DNA of 19,831 nucleotides from Baumannia cicadellinicola str. Hc (Homalodisca coagulata) (GTDB lineage: Bacteria; Pseudomonadota; Gammaproteobacteria; Enterobacterales; Enterobacteriaceae), in assembly GCF_000013185.1 (NCBI RefSeq), contig NC_007984.1:423099-442929 (forward strand), given 5' to 3'. Of this stretch, positions 18,183-19,831 are shown in pieces. Positions within the stretch are counted from its first letter, which is position 1. Each line of letters begins with the position of its first letter. The notes beneath the pieces were generated by a model. That model had not been told where the DNA came from. It was given only the letters and a program-made list of their open reading frames with translations, and ran no database searches. A program made the position numbers and the translations under genes.

Positions 18183-18889
18183 TGATTGGAGCTCAATAAA
18201 GGGCTACCATATGGCATAAGTACTCCTTCTTGCATTTCAAATTGACGGGGTAAACTTTGAGCTAGACGTAAATCATGTGTAACAACAATGAAAGCAGTAC
18301 CATGTTTGCCGTTAATTGATCTAATTAATTCAAAAATCATATTTGCATTACGCTTATCTAGATTACCAGTAGGTTCATCGGCCAGAACAAGAGATGGATT
18401 ATTTACTAGAGCTCGAGCAACAGCTACACGTTGACGCTCACCACCAGATAGTTCAGAAGGTTTCTGATGACTACGTTTTTCTAAACCTACCATAGTTAAC
18501 ATTTTAAGTGCAGCTATTTGTGCAACCTTTGCTTTTTCTCCTCTTATCATTCTCGGCATTGCAACATTTTCTAAAGCAGTGAAGTCTGATAATAGGTGGT
18601 GAAATTGATATATAAAACCTAATCGTTGATTACGTAATTTAGCACAAGCTGCTGAGGATAATGTTTTAAGTAACTTTCCTTCAAAAAGGATATCACCAGA
18701 TGTTGGTGTATCTAATCCTCCTAGTAAATGCAATAGCGTACTTTTTCCTGAGCCAGAAGGTCCAATAATTGCTATCATATCTCCTGTGTGTATAGTTAAA
18801 TTCACATTTAGTAACACACAAGAAGAAAATTCTCCTTCTTGATAGCTTTTACTGAGTTGGCAACATTTTAATAAAGGTGTATTATTCAT
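18179..18889 (-). CDS. lolD: Lipoprotein-releasing system ATP-binding protein LolD
   Basis: LolD is the cytoplasmic ATPase dimer that powers LolCE. I start it at the ATG at 18889 (236 residues; E. coli 233), because [12 protein letters not shown] aligns with E. coli MNKILLQCDNL; a TTG five codons upstream is the only earlier option. From this start, Walker A GPSGSGKS lies at 43-50, the Q-loop at YQFHHLL, the signature LSGGE at 147-151, Walker B LVLADEP at 167-173 and the switch His at 205 (VVTHD). [19 protein letters not shown] is the LolD-specific motif that contacts the permeases. The start overlaps the end of lolC by eight bases and the stop overlaps lolE by four, a tightly coupled operon. 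Confidence 0.97.
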   Translation of the reverse strand: MNNTPLLKCCQLSKSYQEGEFSSCVLLNVNLTIHTGDMIAIIGPSGSGKSTLLHLLGGLDTPTSGDILFEGKLLKTLSSAACAKLRNQRLGFIYQFHHLLSDFTALENVAMPRMIRGEKAKVAQIAALKMLTMVGLEKRSHQKPSELSGGERQRVAVARALVNNPSLVLADEPTGNLDKRNANMIFELIRSINGKHGTAFIVVTHDLRLAQSLPRQFEMQEGVLMPYGSPLLSSNQ

Positions 18890-19831
18890 CGCGTAGTAAC
18901 TCAACTACATTTTTTGTTACGGCACACCAAGAAGGGTAAATAGTAGATAGCCATGCTAATACTGTAGTTAGTATTATAATAGTTACTATCTGTAAAGGTT
19001 CAATATTAATTGGTAATGTATTATTATGAAATAATGGAAAATAATTTAGTGTATTTGCTAATAATACTCCTAAAATAGCACCTACAAGTGCTCCAATAAT
19101 CCCTGCACTAACTCCCTGAATCATAAATACTGGCATAATTTGGTAAAATTGTAGTCCCTGTGTAGCAAAAATAGCTACTTCGCTTTTCTTTTCTCTTACT
19201 ATCATGCATAAAGAAGTCAGAATATTAAATGCGGCTACTACTACAATTAAGCTGAGTAGTAAACCCATAATATTTTTTTCCATATGTATAGCATGAAATA
19301 ATTCGCTCTTACGTTCACGCCAATCTTTCCAGATTAACTCATTCGGTAAGCACTGTATTTTGCTAATACTGTCTACTTTTAGAGGTTGCTGTAACCATAG
19401 ACGCCAACCTGTAACATAACCGGACGGATAATGCATAAGATGCGAAGCATCTTGCTGATTTACTAGTATTTGATATTGATCAACTTCACTATTAGTAATA
19501 TATGTACCTATTACAGTAAATAAACGTTGACTAGGGATACGACCAAGAGGAGTAAATTGACTAACCGAAGGCACAATTATGCGTATTTTATCGTTATATT
19601 TTACACCCAGCTTATCTGCTAACTTCTGACCAAGAATAATATGATACTTACCGGGAGATAGCTGGCTTATGTGTGTATCTACTAAATAGTTGGCTAAAGG
19701 TTCAGAATCACTAGAATTAATCCCAAGTATAATTCCCATAGCAAAACTATTAGGACTCTGTAAAATAACATCTCCGGTAGTAAAAGGTGCAATGCCTATT
19801 ACTCCTTTATCTTTTAGTATATCTTCTTTAA
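18882..19831 (-). CDS. lolC: Lipoprotein-releasing system permease LolC (5' end outside window)
   Basis: This is the second permease of LolCDE, the subunit that recruits LolA. The frame is open to the window edge: codons upstream of the internal ATG at 19739 encode [19 protein letters not shown], matching E. coli LolC, so that ATG is not the start. About 315 residues are visible; comparison with the 399-residue E. coli protein puts roughly 85 N-terminal residues, including the first membrane segment, outside the window. The visible part has the periplasmic domain with [19 protein letters not shown], the LolA-interacting hook region of LolC, then three membrane segments and a TIYPSW ending. 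It is first in the lolC-lolD-lolE order; its promoter is not in view. Confidence 0.96.
   Translation of the reverse strand, partial: KEDILKDKGVIGIAPFTTGDVILQSPNSFAMGIILGINSSDSEPLANYLVDTHISQLSPGKYHIILGQKLADKLGVKYNDKIRIIVPSVSQFTPLGRIPSQRLFTVIGTYITNSEVDQYQILVNQQDASHLMHYPSGYVTGWRLWLQQPLKVDSISKIQCLPNELIWKDWRERKSELFHAIHMEKNIMGLLLSLIVVVAAFNILTSLCMIVREKKSEVAIFATQGLQFYQIMPVFMIQGVSAGIIGALVGAILGVLLANTLNYFPLFHNNTLPINIEPLQIVTIIILTTVLAWLSTIYPSWCAVTKNVVELLRDE

Noticed and set aside
18890..18904. TTG at 18904 as the lolD start
   Set aside because: The ATG at 18889 aligns with the E. coli LolD N-terminus and gives the compact overlap with lolC.
19737..19739. ATG at 19739 as the lolC start
   Set aside because: The frame upstream to the window edge encodes residues matching LolC, so this Met is internal.

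Overview
This AT-rich window (roughly one third G+C by eye) carries proteins that closely match Enterobacterales (E. coli-like) housekeeping orthologues in sequence and length. Gene order is made of short blocks that match the E. coli map, with the genes between them missing. No mobile element, CRISPR array, phage gene or novel accessory system is visible. This pattern (AT bias, gene loss, conserved essential genes, degenerate start sites) fits the reduced chromosome of an obligate insect endosymbiont related to Enterobacterales, in the style of Baumannia, Blochmannia or Wigglesworthia. I infer that class from style only and do not claim a species.

Layout. (1) 281-5033: pyrD (+), convergent with fabA and the Lon-like protease gene ycbZ (both -), then hspQ and tusE (-) and tRNA-Ser(UGA) (+). 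This is the E. coli 21.5-22 min order with most intervening genes deleted. (2) 5121-8285: def-fmt (-) divergent from tsaC-aroE (+), a block from near 74 min in E. coli. (3) 8330-13242: a full-length pyruvate:flavodoxin oxidoreductase gene (nifJ/ydbK) downstream of fumC, both (-), a pairing not found in E. coli. (4) 13849-16899: tRNA-Asn(GUU), mnmA and purB (+), with hflD missing between the last two. (5) 16935-19831: the lolC-lolD-lolE lipoprotein-release operon (-), with lolC cut by the window edge. Blocks 4 and 5 keep the E. coli 25 min order in inverted view.

How the genes work together. Def and Fmt handle the formyl-methionine start of proteins. TusE and MnmA are the last two steps of the sulfur relay that makes 2-thiouridine at tRNA position 34. 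TsaC starts t6A37 synthesis on ANN-decoding tRNAs, which include the tRNA-Asn here. PyrD and PurB belong to pyrimidine and purine synthesis. PurB releases fumarate, which FumC can hydrate. FabA supplies unsaturated fatty acids, AroE serves the shikimate pathway, and LolCDE exports outer-membrane lipoproteins, so an outer membrane is probably kept.

Points most worth a second look: an aroE gene whose homology-defined first codon is ATA behind a strong GGAGG ribosome site; a good heat-shock (sigma-32) promoter candidate before hspQ; the intact 1163-residue pyruvate:flavodoxin oxidoreductase; and a perfect 16-bp hairpin between pyrD and fabA.
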